Assembly: GCA_023548195.1 (NCBI GenBank)
Contig: JAJHZJ010000009.1
Coordinates: 6,966,215-7,030,214 of the forward strand
Length of the DNA stretch: 64,000 bases
From: Bettongia penicillata ogilbyi
Lineage: Eukaryota > Chordata > Mammalia > Diprotodontia > Potoroidae
Reading direction: 5' to 3'
A program made the translations under genes and the position numbers. Of this stretch, positions 22,292-33,838 are shown one piece after another (positions within the stretch are counted from its first letter, which is position 1; every line of letters starts with the position of its first letter). Below the pieces are notes generated by a model. The model was not told the origin of the DNA. It did not search any database and saw nothing but the letters and a program-made list of their open reading frames with translations.

Positions 22292-24152
22292 ACAGGAGGA
22301 ATCAGTTCTTTTCTAGGAAAGGATAAAGTCACCTGCTCAAGTGCTGTACTCCCTGCCCACCTATAGCTGTTTAAACTACATTTAGCTTCAGTACTGTCAA
22401 GAAAACTATTTGCTGTCTATCACTATTCATTTATCCCATAGTCAATCCTTTTCTATACAAACCAGTTTGGTCAAATTTTAAAGTTAACTTAAGTGTAACT
22501 ATTAGGTTATGGAGGCAAAAGGCCCTAATTTTGAGTGTTTCTAGGATAAAGTTGGCCATAAGCATATGGCACTACAAATTCACTCTATGAAAGTTCTGGA
22601 AAGGTGGTGAAGTAGAAACAGGGATCTGCTACAGCTCTTTAGCAAACCCCTCAAAAAACCTGTAAAAATTACTAAACAAATTCTAGAACAACAGAAGCCA
22701 CAAAATGACAGACTAAAGCAAATTCCCAGCCCACGACAATCTGGAAGGTCGACAGGAAGGGTCTATTTCACCAGGCTGGGAGTGGAGTGTGGACTGCCCT
22801 GGCATAGAAGGAGCAGGAAGAGGCCTGAGGGTACTGAATTGCTGGCAGCTACTGTGGTATCCAGACTTCTCAACTGACAAATGCCAAAGACAGCTTTGAA
22901 GGTCAGTGGGAAGAGTCTCTCACCTGACTGATAGGGGAGTGTGGTCTGACTCCAGCTCGAGCCCTGGCCCCAGCTGTAGACGGGCAGCAGTCACTGCTGA
23001 AGCAGAGGTTGCTTATGGAGCCCTACACTTAACAAAGAACTCAAAAGTAAAGTAATTGGTTGGGAAAATGAATGAACAGGGGAAAAAGAAACACCCTATA
23101 GATTTTTTTTTAAAATATAAATTTATTTATTTAACTTTTTACATTCATTTTCACAAAATTTTGGGTTCCAAATTTTCTCCCCATTTATCCCCTCCCCCCA
23201 CCCCAATACACCAAGCATTCTAATTTTCCCTATCACCAATCTGCCCTCTCTTCTATCATCTCTCCCTTCTCTTGTCCCCATCTTCTCTTTTGTCCTGTAG
23301 GGCCAGATGACTTTCTATTCCCCATTAACTGTATTTCTTATTTCCTAGTAGCAACAACAATACTCAGCAGTTGTTCCTAAAACTTTGAGTTCCAAATTCT
23401 CCCCATCCCTCCCTCCCCACCCATTCCCTTTGGGAAGGCAGGCAATTCAATATAGGCCATATCTGTGTAGTTTTGCAAATGACTTCGATAATGGTCGTGT
23501 TGTGTAAGACTAACTGTGTTTCCCTCCATCCTATTCTGCCCCCCATTGTTTCTATTCTGTCTTTTGATCCTGTCCCTCCCTGAGTGTTGACTTCAAATTG
23601 CTCCCTTCTCCCATTGCCCTCCCTTCCATCATCCCTCCCTCCCTGCTTATCTCCTTCTCCCCCACTTTCCTGTACTGTAAGATAGGTTTTCATACCAAAA
23701 TGAGTGTGCATTTTACTCCTTCCTTTAGTCGAATGTGATGAGGGTAAACTTCATGTTTTTTTCTCAGCTCCCCTCTTTTTCCCTCCACTAAAAAGTCTCC
23801 TGCTTGCCTCTTGAATGAGAGATAATTTATCCCATTCCATTTCACCCTCTCTCCTCCCACTACATTTCTCTCTCACCATTTACCTTAATTTCTTTTAAGA
23901 TATGGTCCCATCCTATTCAATTCACTCTGTGCTCTCTGTCTCTGTCTGTGCGTGCATGTGTGTATGTGTGTGCATGCACGCATGTACATGTGTGTGTGTG
24001 TGTGTATGTATGTGTGTGGTCCCACCAACTACCCAGATACTGAAACGTTTTAAGAGTTACCAATATTGTCTTTCCATGTAGGAATGTAAACAGTTCACCT
24101 TTGGTAAGTCCCTAATGACTTCTCTTTGCTGTTTCCTTTTTCATGCTTCTTC

Positions 24153-25266
24153 TCATTCTTGTGTTTGAAAGTCAAATTTTTTTTTCAGCTCTGGTCTTTT
24201 CATCAAGAATGCTTGAAAGTCCTCTGTTTCATTGAAAGACCTTATTTTCCCCTGAAGTATTATACTCAGTTTTGCTGGGTAGGTGATTCTTGGTTTGAGT
24301 CCTAGTTCCTTTGACTTCTGGAATATCCTATTCCATGCCCTTCGATCCCTTAATGTAGAAGCTGCTAGACCTTGTGTTATCCTGATTGCATTTCCACAAT
24401 ACTGGAGTTGTTTCTTTCTAGCTGCTTGCAATATTTTCTCCTTGACCTGGGAATTCTGGAATTTGGCCACAATGTTCCTAGGAGTTTCTCTTTTTGGATC
24501 TCTTTCAGGCGGTGATCGATGGATTCCTTCAATACTTATTTTGCCCTCTGGTTCTAGAATGTCAGGGCAGTTTTCCTTGATCATTTCATGAAAGATGATG
24601 TCTAGGCTCTTTTTTTGATCATGGCTTTCAGGTAGTCCCATAATTTTTAAATTGTCTCTCCTGGATCTATTTTCCTGGATCTATATTCTCAGTTGTTTTT
24701 CCCATGAGATATTTCACATTCTCTTCCATTTTTTCATTCTTTTGGTTTTGTTTTATGATTTCTTGGTTTCTCAGAACGTCATTAGACTCCATCTGTTCCA
24801 TTCTAATCTTGAGAGAACTATTTTCTTCAGTGAGCTTTTGAACCTCTTTTTCCATCTGGCTAATTCTGCTTTTGAAAGCATTCTTCTCCTCATTGGCTTT
24901 TTGCACCTCTTTTGCCAATTGAGTGAGCCTATTTTTCAAGGTGTTATTTTCTTCAGCATTTCTTTGGGTCTCCTTTACCAAGGTATTGACCTGTTTTTCA
25001 TGCTTTTCTTGCATCTCTCTCATTTCTCTTCCCAGTTTTTCCTCCACCTGTCTAACTTGATTTTCAAAATCCTTTTTGAGCTCTTCCATGGCCTGAGCCC
25101 ACCGGACATCCACCTCGGATATCTGGGATAGAGAGGCCACGACCTCCACGTCTTTCCCTGATGACAAGCATTTTACTTCTTCATCAGAAATGAAAGGAGG
25201 AAGGAACATCTGTTCCCCAATAAAGTAGCTCTCTATGGTCTTATTTTGCTTCCTTTTTCTGGGCAT
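24153..25266 (-). pseudogene. HAL1 ORF1 (H3), disrupted by one local rearrangement
   Basis: Recognisable over the full length: basic N-terminus (MPRKRKQNKT), coiled coil, RRM-start motif and C-terminal domain with ITYPAKLSIIL. The frame breaks near 24660-24690, where a short duplication containing 'gatccagg' replaces the normal 'gacctggaaaatag' context and gives a stop at 24667. The remaining 162-codon frame (24641-24153) holds the RRM and C-terminal domain. Otherwise nearly identical to the H4 copy. Not expected to make a full protein. Confidence 0.85.
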
Positions 25267-25429
25267 TTTCCCAGCCAATTACTTGACTTCTGAGATTCCT
25301 CTCCCCCCCTGCCTAGATCCACCCAGCTAGTGCTTGGGGTCTGAGATTCAAATGCTGCTCCCCAGCCTCAGGGCTTTCAGCAGCGGGCAGAGCTGCTATT
25401 CAATGTGAGCTTAAGTTCTGGTGCTTGGG

Positions 25430-25495
25430 TGGAGCAGGGCCATCTCCCAGGTTCAGTTCCCTCAGGGGGTTTATTCGGAGACCATCCGTAATGGC
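25430..25495 (-). repeat. HAL1 5'-leader unit, single copy (H3)
   Basis: One copy of the roughly 70-bp leader unit (sense 'ctgagggaactgaacctggga') that is present twice in H4 and three times in H6. Confidence 0.7.
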
Positions 25496-25948
25496 CCTGA
25501 GCTCCTGCCTGCTGCTCCGGGAGTCCTGGGCCACCACTGCTTCTGCTGCTCCCTCCCCCGCTGCCTCCCGAGGGGAACTGAGTAATGGAGACACCCTGCT
25601 CCCTTCTCAGCCAGCCCAGAAGTCTCTCGCGCTGACCTGTAGCGCCTGTGGGTGGAGGGACCTTTGTGACCGCTGGAGATTCCGTCCCTGAAGCCTGCTC
25701 CAATCTGCTCCTCTGGGGCCATGTGGCCAGGGAAGCGGTGGAGTGTGATGTCCTGTCCGGAGTGTGATGGACCTCTGGGGATGGCTTTCCAGGGCTCTCT
25801 GGAATGGAAATCTCTTCCACTGTGTTTCTGCATGGCTTGCAGTGCTCCAGAATTTGTGGGGAGTTCTTTTTACAGGAAATTTATGGGCTGTGGATTCAGA
25901 GCTAGCATATGTGAGTCTTTCTACTCCACCATCTTGGCTCCTCCCCCC

Positions 25949-27015
25949 AGATTCTTACTTTCTTGGTGAAGAGGTATTTTCTTATGTCATTGGTGATGAG
26001 GAAGATGAAAACATACAATCAGAAGAAGACAACAAAGCCAAAGCTCCTATATTGAAATCCTCCGAGAAAACTATGAATTGATCTTAGGCCATGGAAGAAT
26101 TCTAAAAGGATTTTGAAAATCAAGTAAGAGAAGTAGAGGAATAATTGGGACTAGAAATGAGAGTGATGCAAGAAAATCCATGAAAAGCAAATCAAGAGTT
26201 TGCTAAAAGAAACCCCCACAAAATGCTGAAGAAAATAACAGCTTTAAAATTAGACTAATCCAAATGGCAAAAGAGGTTGAAAAAGTCAATGAGGAGAAGA
26301 ATGCCTTAAAAAGCAGCATGAGCCAAATGGAAAAAGAGAGCCAAAATTTCACTGAAGAAAATAATTCCTTCACAATTAGAATGGAGCAAATGGAGGCTGA
26401 TGACTTTATGAGAAATCAAGAAATTATAAAACAGAATAAAAAAAATGAAAAAATAGAAGACAATGTGAAATGTCTCACTGAGAAAACAACTGACCTGGAG
26501 AATAGATCCAGGAGAGATCATTTAAAAATTATTGGTCTAACTGAAAACCATGATCAAAAAAGGAGCCCAGACATCATCTTCCAAGAAATTATCAAGGAAA
26601 ACTGCCCTGATATTCTAGAACCAGAGGGCAAAATAGAAATGGAAGGAATCCATCAATCAACTCCTGAAAGTGATCACCCCCCCAAAAAAAACTCCTAGGA
26701 ATATTATAGCCAAATTCTAGAATTCCCAAGTCAAGGAGAAAATATTACAGGCATCTAGAAAGAAAAAAAATTCAAGTATTGTGGAAAAACAATCTGGACA
26801 ACACAAGATTTAGCAGCTTCTATAGTAAGGCATCAGAGGGCTTAGAATATGATATTCCAGAGGTTAAAGGAGATAGGATTAAAACCAAAACCCAGCAAAA
26901 CTGAGTATAACTCTTCAAGGGAAAAAAATGGAACTTCAATGAAATAGAGGACTTCCTAGCATGCTTGTTTAAAAGACCAAACTGAACAGAAAATTTGACT
27001 TTCAAATACAAGACT
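25949..27015 (+). pseudogene. HAL1 ORF1 remnant (H2), main part
   Basis: Continuation of the ORF1 interrupted at 23104. The longest open part is 26264-26698 (144 codons), covering the coiled coil (MAKEVEKVNEEKN), the RRM start (LENRSRRDHLKIIGL) and the ENCPDILEPEGK segment. Frameshifts lie before 26264 (near 26100-26230) and after 26690 (a C/A homopolymer at 26677-26691). Diverged from the H3/H4/H6 proteins; dead. Confidence 0.8.
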
Positions 27016-27164
27016 CAAGAGAAGCATGAAAAGGTAAACAGGAAAGAGAAACCATAAGGGGCTTATTAAAGTTGAACTGTTTACATTCCTACATGGAAAG
27101 ATGATATTTGTAACTCATGAGACCTTTCTCAGTATTAGAATAGTTGGAGGGAATATATCTATCT

Positions 27165-27205
27165 GTGTGTGTGTGTGTGTGTGTAGAGAGAGAGAGACAG
27201 AGGGG
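27165..27205. repeat. (GT)n/(GA)n microsatellite inside H2
   Basis: Located just after ORF1, the same element position as the CA tracts of H3, H4, H5 and H6. Confidence 0.85.
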
Positions 27206-28045
27206 GGCAGGGAGAGAAAGAAAGCAAGTGAGGACAGGGTGAGCTGAATATGAAGGGATGATAACTAAAAAAACAATGAGGTGTTGAGAGAAATGTACTA
27301 AGAGAAAGAGAAAAGGAGAGGTACAATGTAGTAGATCATCTCACATAAAAGAGGCAAGAAAGAACTTTTACAACGGAAGGGAAGAAGGGGAAGATGAAAG
27401 GAAGTAAGTGAATCTTCCTTTCATTGGATTTGACTTCAGGAGGGTACATACACACTCAATTGGGTATAAAAGTTTATCTTATCCTACAGAAGAGTAGTGA
27501 GAAAAGGATAAGAGAGCAGGGACAGCAGTTTGGGGGAAGGGTAATCAAGGGGTAGCTTTGGTAGAGGAATAGGTCAAAGGAGAGAACAGAATAAATGTAG
27601 CTCAGGACAAAATAGAGGGAAATAAAGTTAGTCTTTCACAATATGACTGTTTTAGAAGTGTTTTGCATGACTACACATGTACAACCTATATCTAATTGCT
27701 TGCCTTCTCAGTGAGGGTGGATGCATGGGGAGGGAGAGAATGTGGAACTCAAAGCTTTAAAAAAGGATGTTAAAAATTGTTTTTCCATGCAACTAGGAAA
27801 TAAAATGTATAGGAAATGGAGTATAGAAATCTATCTTGCCCTACAGGAAAGTAGAAGGGTAGGGGATAAGAGAGGGAGGAGGGTGGTGATAGAAGGGAGG
27901 GCAGATTGGAGGAAAGGGTAATCAGAATACATGCTGTCCTGGGGTGGGGGGAGGGGGGTGATGGGGAGAAAATTTGAAATTCAAAATTTTGCAGAAGTGA
28001 ATGTTGAAAACTGAAGGTAAATAATTTTTTTTAAAAAAAGTTTTG

Positions 28046-29030
28046 TACAACCAGCTTTCCCTTGTTGGTATTTTATGCTAGTAGGTGGGTTCTGAGAGGG
28101 CCAGAGAAAAGGAATGACCTCTGGACAAATTGCATCTATAGACAGGGGTCCTGTTCCTAATACCTTAGCCTCCGATCCACTTTCCACAAAACACTGAAGT
28201 TTAAGCACCATCAGTGGAGGCCTGGACAATGTAGGAAGCCTCCTTTAATAGATGAGGAAGACCAATATGTTAGACCTTGTCATAGCATAATGCAATAGTC
28301 TTTGTCAGAGGATTCCTCCATCTCTTACTTCAGATTTGCTTGAAGCCAGAATAAACAGAGATGGCCATAAAAACAGCATATCTATATTTGCTGAGGGCAC
28401 CTCAAACCATGAGTTGCTGTTTCCTCACAAGCTGGCCCTTCTATTTTCTCATGAGTGGGTTGCATAAATACTCTTTGTTGTTTTCTTGGCTTTTCAATTT
28501 CCCTGACCTGGCACACATTTCCATGTCTCTTCCTGCTAGGCTTTGCAAAATATCCCCATATTTCCATCACTCACTTACTAACCTCTTGAAGCTTTTATCT
28601 GTCTATACTGAATACAATTAGGGTCTAGCTTTGTTTTTCTTTTTGACATGGGCAGATTAGCCAGAACTTACTCTGGAAGGGAAAGAGATATCCTGTGACT
28701 CACATCCTGCCAGATATTATAAACAGACCTGGCCTGTGCATCATTGCTGAGTTTGGTCTTTAATCCTTGAGAGAGTTCTGTTTATATCATTTTAAAATTT
28801 AAGTTTCGAAAAGTTTTCTATTTTCATTTTGAACTTAAACATCAAAAAACGTGAACAGTTCAACATACGAAGGACAAAAAAGAGGTTTATCAATAAAACT
28901 GGATTTTTGTTATGTAGATTTTAAAACTGTAAATTAAACTTAACGTATGAGGTGGTAACAAAATTGTCTAGCCAGTCAGCCTCTTTCTGAAATCTTCTTT
29001 TGCTCTTTTGTAAATCTTCAAATATTTTTG
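28046..29030. other. no recognised feature
   Basis: No repeat signature recognised; possibly unique sequence. Confidence 0.4.
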
Positions 29031-29034
29031 CATT

Positions 29035-29170
29035 AATATTCTTTTCTTCTCCTTCTCTTCCTTCTCCCTGTCTTCTTCCTCTTCTTCTTTCTTATCCTCT
29101 TTCTTCTCCTTTATCTCCTCCTTATCCTCTTTGTTCTTCTTCTTCTTTTCCTCCTCCCCCTCCTCCTCAC
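29035..29170. repeat. polypyrimidine (CTT/TCC)n tract
   Basis: About 130 bp almost purely C/T on the plus strand. Mirror-like pyrimidine tracts of this kind can adopt triplex structure; that is inference. Confidence 0.8.
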
Positions 29171-29309
29171 TGTTTTGTCTAATCAGAGATTATGTTTACA
29201 TGGTCCTACAGGCCACTCCCCTATGGAAAAAGCTAGAAGCTAGTCACAGTCATATAGATAGGGACAATTCACACAGTCAGGTGTCAAGGAATCCTGGAAG
29301 AGGAAGACA

Positions 29310-29450
29310 GGTGTAGCAGAGGAAGCGGGAGAGACCTGGATCTAATTCTGCTTCTAACATAACTAACACTGTGCCCCTCAGTGAGCTGTTTAATCTGTCT
29401 GAGCCTTAGTTTCCTCATCTGTAAAGTGCAGATAATATTTCATAGATGAA
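29310..29450 (+). mobile_element. MIR SINE fragment
   Basis: 'gagacctggatctaattctg', 'ccttagtttcctcatctgta'. Confidence 0.7.
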
Positions 29451-30974
29451 TTCTCCCATATAGTTCATTGACATTTCACTTCCTATAGTTTCCATGCATT
29501 GGTGCTATAGACTAATTGAGAGGCTGTTGGGAGGAGCAGATGAGATCACATGTGAAAAGTGTGACATTATTTACCTAGTCTATCCTTGTACTCCCTTCCC
29601 ATGGTAACTATAAAGTTCTTAGAATCCTTTGGTAAGCCCCCATTCCAGTGTATTCTCCCCAATGTTAACTATCAGTAATTAGTGCTCCAATTCCATTTAT
29701 CCAATTGGCATCAAATAGCTTTTACAAAGGCATATTTACTATGATGTGATATAGCAAGAACAGAAGCTACAAAGCATTTACTCTCCCATCCCCTCAAACT
29801 TTGAGCATACTCTGCCCTATATTGCCTTGGTCCTTGGTCCCTCAAGCACTCGTATAAAAAATTGTTCCTCCCTGTTCACCTCTGAAGTTGGCATAACAAA
29901 TGAACAGAATTCCTCTATTGAACTGTACTGGGCAGACTGGGCTCAGCACACTGAAAACTCTAGCAGAGATTCTGCTTCTCAGACTTCTGGTGCTCATTAC
30001 TGTAACTTTTCAAAACTCAAAAAATCATGCCCATCCTTAATATTCTTTCACCTAAAAGCAGGAAAGAAATAATACAAAGAGATAGCAAACATATTTTGTA
30101 CATATTTTGTAAGAGGTAAGGAGACCCTGGGGTTTCTTCCCATCCAGAGATTTACATCATGTCTCTCTAACTTGAACACAACCAAAGAGGAAAGAGAAAA
30201 AGAGGCTTACCTTGTCCAGTTGGTATCTTTTGAATGCAACCCAGGTCTGACAGTAGTAGTTCATTAAAAGTTCATCTCTTCACCTTAAAGTTAGATAATT
30301 GGAATTCTGGGGAAATATGTGGACTGAAATCACTATTGAAGTGGTATCATGAAAGTTGCCCATTTCACTGAATTTCTGAAATCTTTTGTTTCATCTTACA
30401 AATAATTTCCAGGTCTCTTATTTTATAATAAATGGATATCTAGTGTCTCTAAAATCCAATTTTTCTGTACCAATAAGAACGTTTCCAAACAAAAATGTAT
30501 AAATGGAAAAAAATCAGTTACAGAAAGTCTGTGCTATGGCAAACCAGGGCTTTTCCACTATGTGATTATGGTTTTCCAGTAGTAGGATCCCTAGATACTT
30601 CCACATGGGATGGAGGCAGGCAGAGTATGCTGGCATGTTTTGAGAATGTGGGTCTATTGGCAAGACCTCTGTAACACATGGATAAGGCAAAAATAATGTC
30701 TCAGATTTTACAGTACAATCTTAATGTCAAGGGGAAAAAGCATCCTTTTGATAAAACTTTGCTAGTGGAATAGACTTTGGTAGGTTTTGTGCCCTGATTT
30801 TGTTTAAAAAAAATATTTTGACTGTACCTATGGACTTACTAAATGGAGGATGGACAGGTGCAAATCCTTTCTGACCTGGTAAATTTGCAAACTAGGCTTA
30901 CAGGAAGTCAAAAATCAGGCTGGGTTCATAGCAGACTCTCCTACAGACCACATATTAAATTTCATTTTGTTTTG
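29451..30974. other. no recognised feature
   Basis: A/T-rich; no repeat or coding signature recognised. Confidence 0.4.
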
Positions 30975-31375
30975 TAATGATAAAACTTTGGAGTCAGAAA
31001 GGACTTTAGAGGTCATCTAATCCAATTTTCTCCTTCACCTAGGAATGCCTTCTATAGCATTCTTGACAATCTTCCTCCAATGAAAGGGAACTGACCATCT
31101 CATTAAGAAGTCTATCGCATTATTGTGTAGGTAAAAAATTATTGAAAAAGTTCCTCCTCCAATAAAGTTGAAATCTACCTGCCCATTCAACTGAGCTCCT
31201 CCCTCTGGCACTATACAAAACAAATTATCTCTCTCTCTCTGTATCCTTCTCCCCACGCTACTCCCTTCTTTAAACTAACTTTCAATTTTCCCCTTGGGCT
31301 TCTTTTCTCCAAACTAAGCACCCTCATTTTCTTTAACAGTTCCTTACATGATGCCTTTTCCAGGGGTAAAAGTCC
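30975..31375 (-). mobile_element. CR1/L3 LINE, 3' end
   Basis: Antisense CR1/L3 3' region: terminal 'gagtcagaaaggactttagag', then 'gggaactgaccatctcat', then complement of the RT C-terminal side ('cttctctccaaactaagc'-like near 31300). Strongly diverged, as expected for an ancient LINE. Confidence 0.65.
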
Positions 31376-31377
31376 TT

Positions 31378-31548
31378 GATCTAAAGTTAGACAATCTGGA
31401 TTCAAATTCCAGCCCTGCTACTCTATAGCTGTTCTACTTTGGGCAAATTGTTTTACCTTTCTGGTCCTTGACTCCTTGTCTGCAAAATGAGGGATTTGGA
31501 TTAAATGTAGACTCTTGCCCCACTAAGCCAATGATCCTATGATTCTAG
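31378..31548 (+). mobile_element. MIR SINE
   Basis: 'aatctggattcaaattccag', 'gtctgcaaaatgagggatt', 'caatgatcctatgattct'. Confidence 0.75.
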
Positions 31549-31777
31549 CCATCATGGTTGACTTCATGTGAATGTACTCTAATTTGTGTCCTTAACATGT
31601 CATAACTGTGATTAATTGATTTATTTATTCAAATCAATATTTATTGAGCTTGCATTTCAAACAAACATTTATGTTCCTGATAAATAAATGTACTGTAGGA
31701 GACACAATGATTAGATAAAATAGTCTTATATATGTATCTGTACAGCAAAAGTTATCCAAGACACTTGTATAAGAATA

Positions 31778-32008
31778 AGAGACAGACTGGCATAGTGGAC
31801 AGAGAGTTGACTGCACTATTAGGAAGCCTTGATTTCAAGTCTTGCCTGGGAAACACACTAGCTATGGCAAGACACTTAATCCAAAACCACTTAAGCCAGG
31901 ACTCTAGGCAACTGTCTAAGGTGATAAAGTGTAGGTCACTTAATCTTAGAAATGCACTGGTAAGGGAAGTTTCTAGTCTGGAAATTCCCTATATGAGTGA
32001 AATCAGTC
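31778..32008 (+). mobile_element. marsupial CORE-SINE (Mar-1-like 3' part)
   Basis: tRNA-like head ('ggcatagtggacagagag'), B-box region 'tgatttcaagtcttgcc', then a 3' part with 'ctaggcaactgtctaagg' and 'ggaaattccctatatgagtg'. The same 3' part is in the SINE split by H5. Confidence 0.7.
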
Positions 32009-32014
32009 ATTTCT

Positions 32015-32265
32015 TTGTGTTATTCAGTTATTTTTCAGTTGTATCCAACTCTTTGTAACCCCATTTGGGGTTTTCTTGGCAGAGATACTGGAATGCTTTG
32101 CCATTTCCTTTTTCATCTCATTTTACAAATGAGGAAACTGAGGCAAACAGGATTAAGTGACTTGCTTAGCATCACACAGCTAGTAAATATCTGGGGTCAG
32201 ATGTGAACTCAGTTATTCCCAACTCCAGACCTGGTACTCTGTCTCCTGCACCAATTATCTGTCCC
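32015..32265 (-). mobile_element. CORE-SINE with RTE/BovB-like tail
   Basis: Same composite as at 5542; well preserved ('ccccatttggggttttcttg', 'gaggaaactgaggcaaacag'). Confidence 0.82.
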
Positions 32266-32269
32266 TAGA

Positions 32270-32895
32270 ATCTCTTATAACTGTCCATGCATGTAAGATA
32301 CAAAATAAATATTGTTGGGGGCTGGTGGCAGGGGTGGGGGGAGAAATGTCATAGGATTATTAATGGCAAAAAAAGGATGGGGGGAGGGATATGATCTGAC
32401 AATAGTCATAGACTCTCAGGGTTAGACTGGTCCTTGTATAATATGTAGTTTGACTGTTACTAATCACCAGTCTTCACAACAAACTCTAAAGCAATGAGAA
32501 AATGGGCTCAGAGAACCCCCATATGGAAATCACCCAAAGTACCAAGAACCAATGCTGCCACCCAAGAATCAGGAATTTTCTCTTCTTTATACCCTGGAGC
32601 CAAGGTCTTTCCCTTTACTTTTCTGTGATGCCCCCAAAATGTACTTTCTCTGCCTATTCCCTGACATGTTCAGCCCTCTATTTAGGGTATATTTTATCCT
32701 GCAGTGTAAGATCATGCCAATGAAATCACTAGTCTAACCAAGTATCTTCCCAATTCACTTTCCCTCCGAGAGCTCTATTATTAATAAAACATAAAATACT
32801 GCTTTCCTATTGGCTCAGCGTATTTTTTTTTTTGCTCTGGATGACTCAGCAGGCAGATATTTTCAGGGCTGGCTTAATCCACTGTAACATAATGG
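32270..32895. other. no recognised feature
   Basis: G-rich patch near 32315-32385; nothing else recognised. Confidence 0.35.
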
Positions 32896-33048
32896 CTCCT
32901 GACATATTTATGTGGAGCTTTAGAGTTAGAAAGTGCCTCCCATTCATTCAGATCTTCCTAATCTTGTCATATAGACAGACCAGATCTGGTTGGTTCTATG
33001 TTACAGATGAGGAAATTGGCTCAGAGAGGTTAAACACCTAATACCCAG
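32896..33048 (-). mobile_element. MIR-type SINE fragment
   Basis: 'tgttacagatgaggaaattgg' and 'cagagaggttaa'. Confidence 0.55.
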
Positions 33049-33059
33049 CTCTGCTCATA

Positions 33060-33288
33060 TCAATTCAAAAACGTTTCATGATTCCCTATTGCCTAAAAGA
33101 CAAATTTACTGGAACTTCTGAAAGTCCTCCAGTACTCAGAGACTATTCTGTTGCCTTGTTCAGAGTAGATAGCTACTTACTTCTTTGTTGATCTAACCTA
33201 CATTTCAAGGTGTATTTCCTACCCTTCTCCATATCTTCCTTCCTATAAAACTGGTCTATTAATTATCCCGCAAACATACTGGACACTG
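33060..33288 (+). mobile_element. L2 LINE fragment
   Basis: 'gattccctattgcctaaaaga' begins the sense L2 ORF2 3' text. It is apparently split by the MIR at 33290. Confidence 0.45.
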
Positions 33289-33289
33289 A

Positions 33290-33556
33290 GGTAATCCAGG
33301 GAATAACGTGCTGATCCTGGACTCAGGAAGACTTGAGTTCAAATCCAACCTTGGAGACTTATTAGCATGTGACCCTGGGCAACCGAGTCACTTAACTTCC
33401 ATCTGCTTCAGTTTTCTCAGCTGTAAAGTAGAGATAATAATAGCATCTTCCCCTCCTTCCTAGGGCTGATGCGAGAATCAAATGAGAGGGTATTTGTAAA
33501 GTGCTTAGTGAGGTACCTGGCACACAGTAAGTGCTAAATAAATGCTTGTCTCATTC
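33290..33556 (+). mobile_element. MIR SINE, essentially full length
   Basis: Head, B-box ('gagttcaaatccaacct'), CORE ('gttttctcagctgtaaagt') and the MIR 3' end with 'cacagtaagtgctaaataaat'. Confidence 0.85.
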
Positions 33557-33644
33557 CTTTTCACTTCTATGCCACTGAATAATCAGTTCTACATACTTGG
33601 AAAGTTTTCCCATCTTCCCTATCCTATTTATTCTTTAGTCCTAT

Positions 33645-33838
33645 AACTGTGGACCAGTGGCAAGAGTCTTGAATCTAGAATAAGAGAAGCCTAGTTTCCA
33701 ATCTCAGATGGACCTCTTATAGCCCATGCTGCCTCTGGCAAGACATTTCACCCCACTGGGCCTCAGGTACCAAATCTGTGAAATAAGAGGGTTGGACTAA
33801 ATTGTGCCTAAAGTTCGATCCAACTTGAATTCCTGGAA
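33645..33838 (+). mobile_element. tRNA-headed MIR-like SINE
   Basis: 'gaccagtggcaagagtctt' head, 'aagacatttcaccccact', 'gggttggactaaattgtgc', 'ccaacttgaattcctgga'. Confidence 0.65.

Larger units (their letters stand above)
23105..25948 (-). mobile_element. HAL1 copy H3 (young), inserted into H2
   Basis: About 2.84 kb. The minus-strand 5' end is at 25948 (complement of 'ccaccatcttggctcctccc'), ORF1 spans about 25266-24153, and the 3' region has a CA/TG tract (about 23940-24018) and purine tracts, with the A-rich tail end at 23105. Only a 5-bp match (agatt, 23100-23104 and 25949-25953) flanks it. H2 ORF1 continues logically across the insertion, so the junctions are secure although the duplication is short. 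Very similar to H4. Confidence 0.88.
22599..28036 (+). mobile_element. HAL1 copy H2 (old), split by H3
   Basis: Old-subfamily HAL1. The 5' end near 22599 is a mutated form of the family start ('aaggtggtgaagtag'). ORF1 begins at about 23069, is cut at 23104 by H3 and resumes at 25949. The 3' region runs from about 27016, with a GT repeat (27165-27184), purine tracts, two L1-like tail modules and a tail ending near 28036. A weak 9-bp flanking match (aaagttctg 22590-22598, aaagttttg 28037-28045) may be the target duplication. Numerous substitutions make it older than H3. Confidence 0.8.

Noticed and set aside
24283..25131. Long antisense open frames (24283-24591, 24652-25131 and equivalents at 35218-35526, 35667-35903, 45597-45932)
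   Set aside because: They are exact antisense shadows of HAL1 ORF1; the leucine/phenylalanine-rich translations come from complementing a lysine/glutamate-rich coiled coil.
25377..25969. Overlapping proline/glycine/serine-rich frames on both strands (also 36298-36843 and 44079-44894)
   Set aside because: All lie in the GC-rich HAL1 leader, where stops are rare; they differ between copies and have no conserved start or frame.
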